Shown: piece after piece, positions 4,540-5,440 of the stretch
How the letters are laid out: each line of letters starts with the position of its first letter
How positions within the stretch are numbered: the first letter of the stretch is position 1
From: an uncultured Longilinea sp.
Lineage (GTDB): Bacteria; Chloroflexota; Anaerolineae; Anaerolineales; Anaerolineaceae
NCBI GenBank assembly: GCA_937863945.1
Contig: CALMIB010000312.1
Span: forward strand, 1-5,440
Length of the DNA: 5,440 bases
Direction of reading: 5' to 3'
Notes under the pieces: generated by a model
Told to the model about the DNA's origin: nothing
Seen by the model: the letters and a program-made list of their open reading frames with translations, nothing else
Databases searched by the model: none
Made by a program: the position numbers and the translations under genes

Positions 4540-5412
4540 ATGCCCCACCGCATCTACTTTGCCGACAACCTGCCCGTGCTGCAATCGCTTCCCGCCGGGT
4601 CCATCGACCTGATTTACATCGATCCGCCGTTCAACACCGGGCGGGTGCAGGCGCGCACGCAGATCCAGACCGTGCGCGACGAGCAAAACGGCGACCGGGT
4701 GGGCTTCCAGGGGCGCAGCTACCGCACCGTTTCGCTCGGCGAGCGCGCCTACCAGGATCAGTTCGATGATTACCTGGGTTTCCTCGAGCCGCGCCTGATC
4801 GAGGCGCGCCGCGTGCTAAAGACCAACGGCAGCCTGTATTTTCACATCGATTACCGCGAGGTGCATTACTGCAAGGTGCTGCTGGACGGCATCTTCGGGC
4901 GCGAGTCGTTCCTTAACGAGATCATCTGGGCCTATGATTACGGCGCGCGCACGAAGAAGAGGTGGCCCGCCAAGCACGATAACATCCTGTGGTATGCCAA
5001 AAATCCGCGCGATTATATCTACAACGTGGACGAGATCGAGCGCATTCCCTACATGGCGCCCGGGCTGGTGGGGCCAGAGAAGGCAGTGCGCGGCAAGCTG
5101 CCCACCGACACCTGGTGGCATACCATCGTGCCAACCAACAGCCGCGAAAAGACCGGCTACCCCACGCAGAAGCCGCTCGGCATCCTGCGGCGCATCGTGC
5201 GGGCTTCCTCGCCGCCGGGCGGACTGGTGCTGGACTTCTTCGCCGGCAGCGGCACCACCGGCGCCGCCTGCCTGGAACTGGGCCGCGACTTCATCCTGAT
5301 CGATAGCAACCTGCAGGCTGTGCAGGTGATGGCCAGACGCTTTGCCACATGCAATACCATCGAATGGATTGGCTATGACCCTGCGCAAACAACCGCCGCT
5401 GCCTCTGGATGA
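4540..5412 (+). CDS. Beta-class DNA methyltransferase (N6-adenine or N4-cytosine)
   Basis: A 290-residue SAM-dependent enzyme that methylates an exocyclic amino group in DNA. The catalytic motif IV comes first (DPPFNTG, residues 28-34). GSLYFHIDYREVHY follows (97-110), then KHDNILWYAKNP (145-156), GYPTQKP (206-212), and the SAM-binding motif I FAGSGTT (234-240) near the C-terminus, with the acidic D255 of motif III. This IV-before-I order defines the beta class. DPPF favours N6-adenine over N4-cytosine. Residues about 131-195 should hold the target recognition region; the recognition sequence cannot be read from this. No Shine-Dalgarno precedes ATG 4540, and the -10 box lies 6 nt upstream, suggesting leaderless translation. 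Its last 38 nt overlap a new ORF in the +1 frame. It may be part of a restriction-modification pair or a solitary methylase; the window does not decide. Confidence 0.93.
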   Translation: MPHRIYFADNLPVLQSLPAGSIDLIYIDPPFNTGRVQARTQIQTVRDEQNGDRVGFQGRSYRTVSLGERAYQDQFDDYLGFLEPRLIEARRVLKTNGSLYFHIDYREVHYCKVLLDGIFGRESFLNEIIWAYDYGARTKKRWPAKHDNILWYAKNPRDYIYNVDEIERIPYMAPGLVGPEKAVRGKLPTDTWWHTIVPTNSREKTGYPTQKPLGILRRIVRASSPPGGLVLDFFAGSGTTGAACLELGRDFILIDSNLQAVQVMARRFATCNTIEWIGYDPAQTTAAASG

Positions 5413-5440
5413 AATCCTGGCGCGGCTGAACGCGCTGGCC
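5375..5440 (+). CDS. Unidentified ORF overlapping the methyltransferase end (partial)
   Basis: From ATG 5375 a frame stays open to the right edge, encoding 22 residues that begin MTLRKQPPLPLDEILARLNALA. It overlaps the last 38 nt of the methyltransferase gene in the +1 frame, a pattern of translational coupling. There is no clear ribosome binding site of its own. The Pro-rich start followed by an amphipathic helix does not identify a family. By position it could be a restriction endonuclease or another partner of the methyltransferase, but this is inference from context only. Confidence 0.5.
   Translation, partial: MTLRKQPPLPLDEILARLNALA

Noticed and set aside
4816..5388. Minus-strand frame opposite the methyltransferase
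   Set aside because: Methyltransferase motifs IV and I are clear on the plus strand; the opposite frame has no supporting motif or ribosome binding site.

Overview
The window is about 60% G+C bacterial chromosome with short intergenic gaps and genes on both strands. The best guess at origin is Chloroflexota, probably class Anaerolineae. The reasons are a lipoprotein whose Thr/Pro/Ala-rich linker is typical of that group, an adenosine-specific kinase of the PF04008 family (common in archaea and some deep-branching bacteria), and an S-box (SAM-I) leader on metK. This assignment is inference; no 16S or other phylogenetic marker is present.

Layout. (1) Positions 1-173, minus: the N-terminus of metK (S-adenosylmethionine synthetase), running off the left edge. 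It is preceded by a complete regulatory leader, read right to left: a -35/-10 promoter (424-396), a SAM-I riboswitch aptamer (359-249), an intrinsic terminator (226-193) and a GGAGG ribosome binding site (185-181). (2) 493-1416, minus: rnz (tRNase Z), starting at TTG. (3) 1543-2028, plus: adenosine-specific kinase, divergent from rnz. (4) 2143-3111, plus: a secreted lipoprotein with a low-complexity stalk and a jelly-roll-like C-terminal domain, ending in a strong terminator. (5) 3262-3969, minus: a nicotinamidase/isochorismatase-family cysteine hydrolase, convergent with the lipoprotein. Its promoter region holds two nested -35/-10 pairs and a 15-bp palindrome centred on one -10 box. A separate 10-bp-arm palindrome lies downstream of the gene. 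(6) 4182-4472, plus: a small MNT-type nucleotidyltransferase homologue with a degraded catalytic motif. (7) 4540-5412, plus: a beta-class DNA methyltransferase, probably translated from a leaderless mRNA. (8) 5375-5440, plus: the start of an overlapping, unidentified ORF that runs off the right edge.

The left part is housekeeping: SAM synthesis under SAM feedback, tRNA 3' maturation, and nucleoside or NAD salvage. The right end, with an orphan inactive-looking MNT protein and a DNA methyltransferase overlapping another gene, looks like the edge of an accessory or defence-type locus. The decisive genes would lie beyond position 5440. I see no RNA genes other than the riboswitch, and no CRISPR array, insertion sequence or tRNA. 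I found no clearly new multi-gene system inside the window. The most useful leads are the metK leader, the orphan MNT protein, the operator palindrome at the hydrolase promoter, and the methyltransferase with its overlapping partner.
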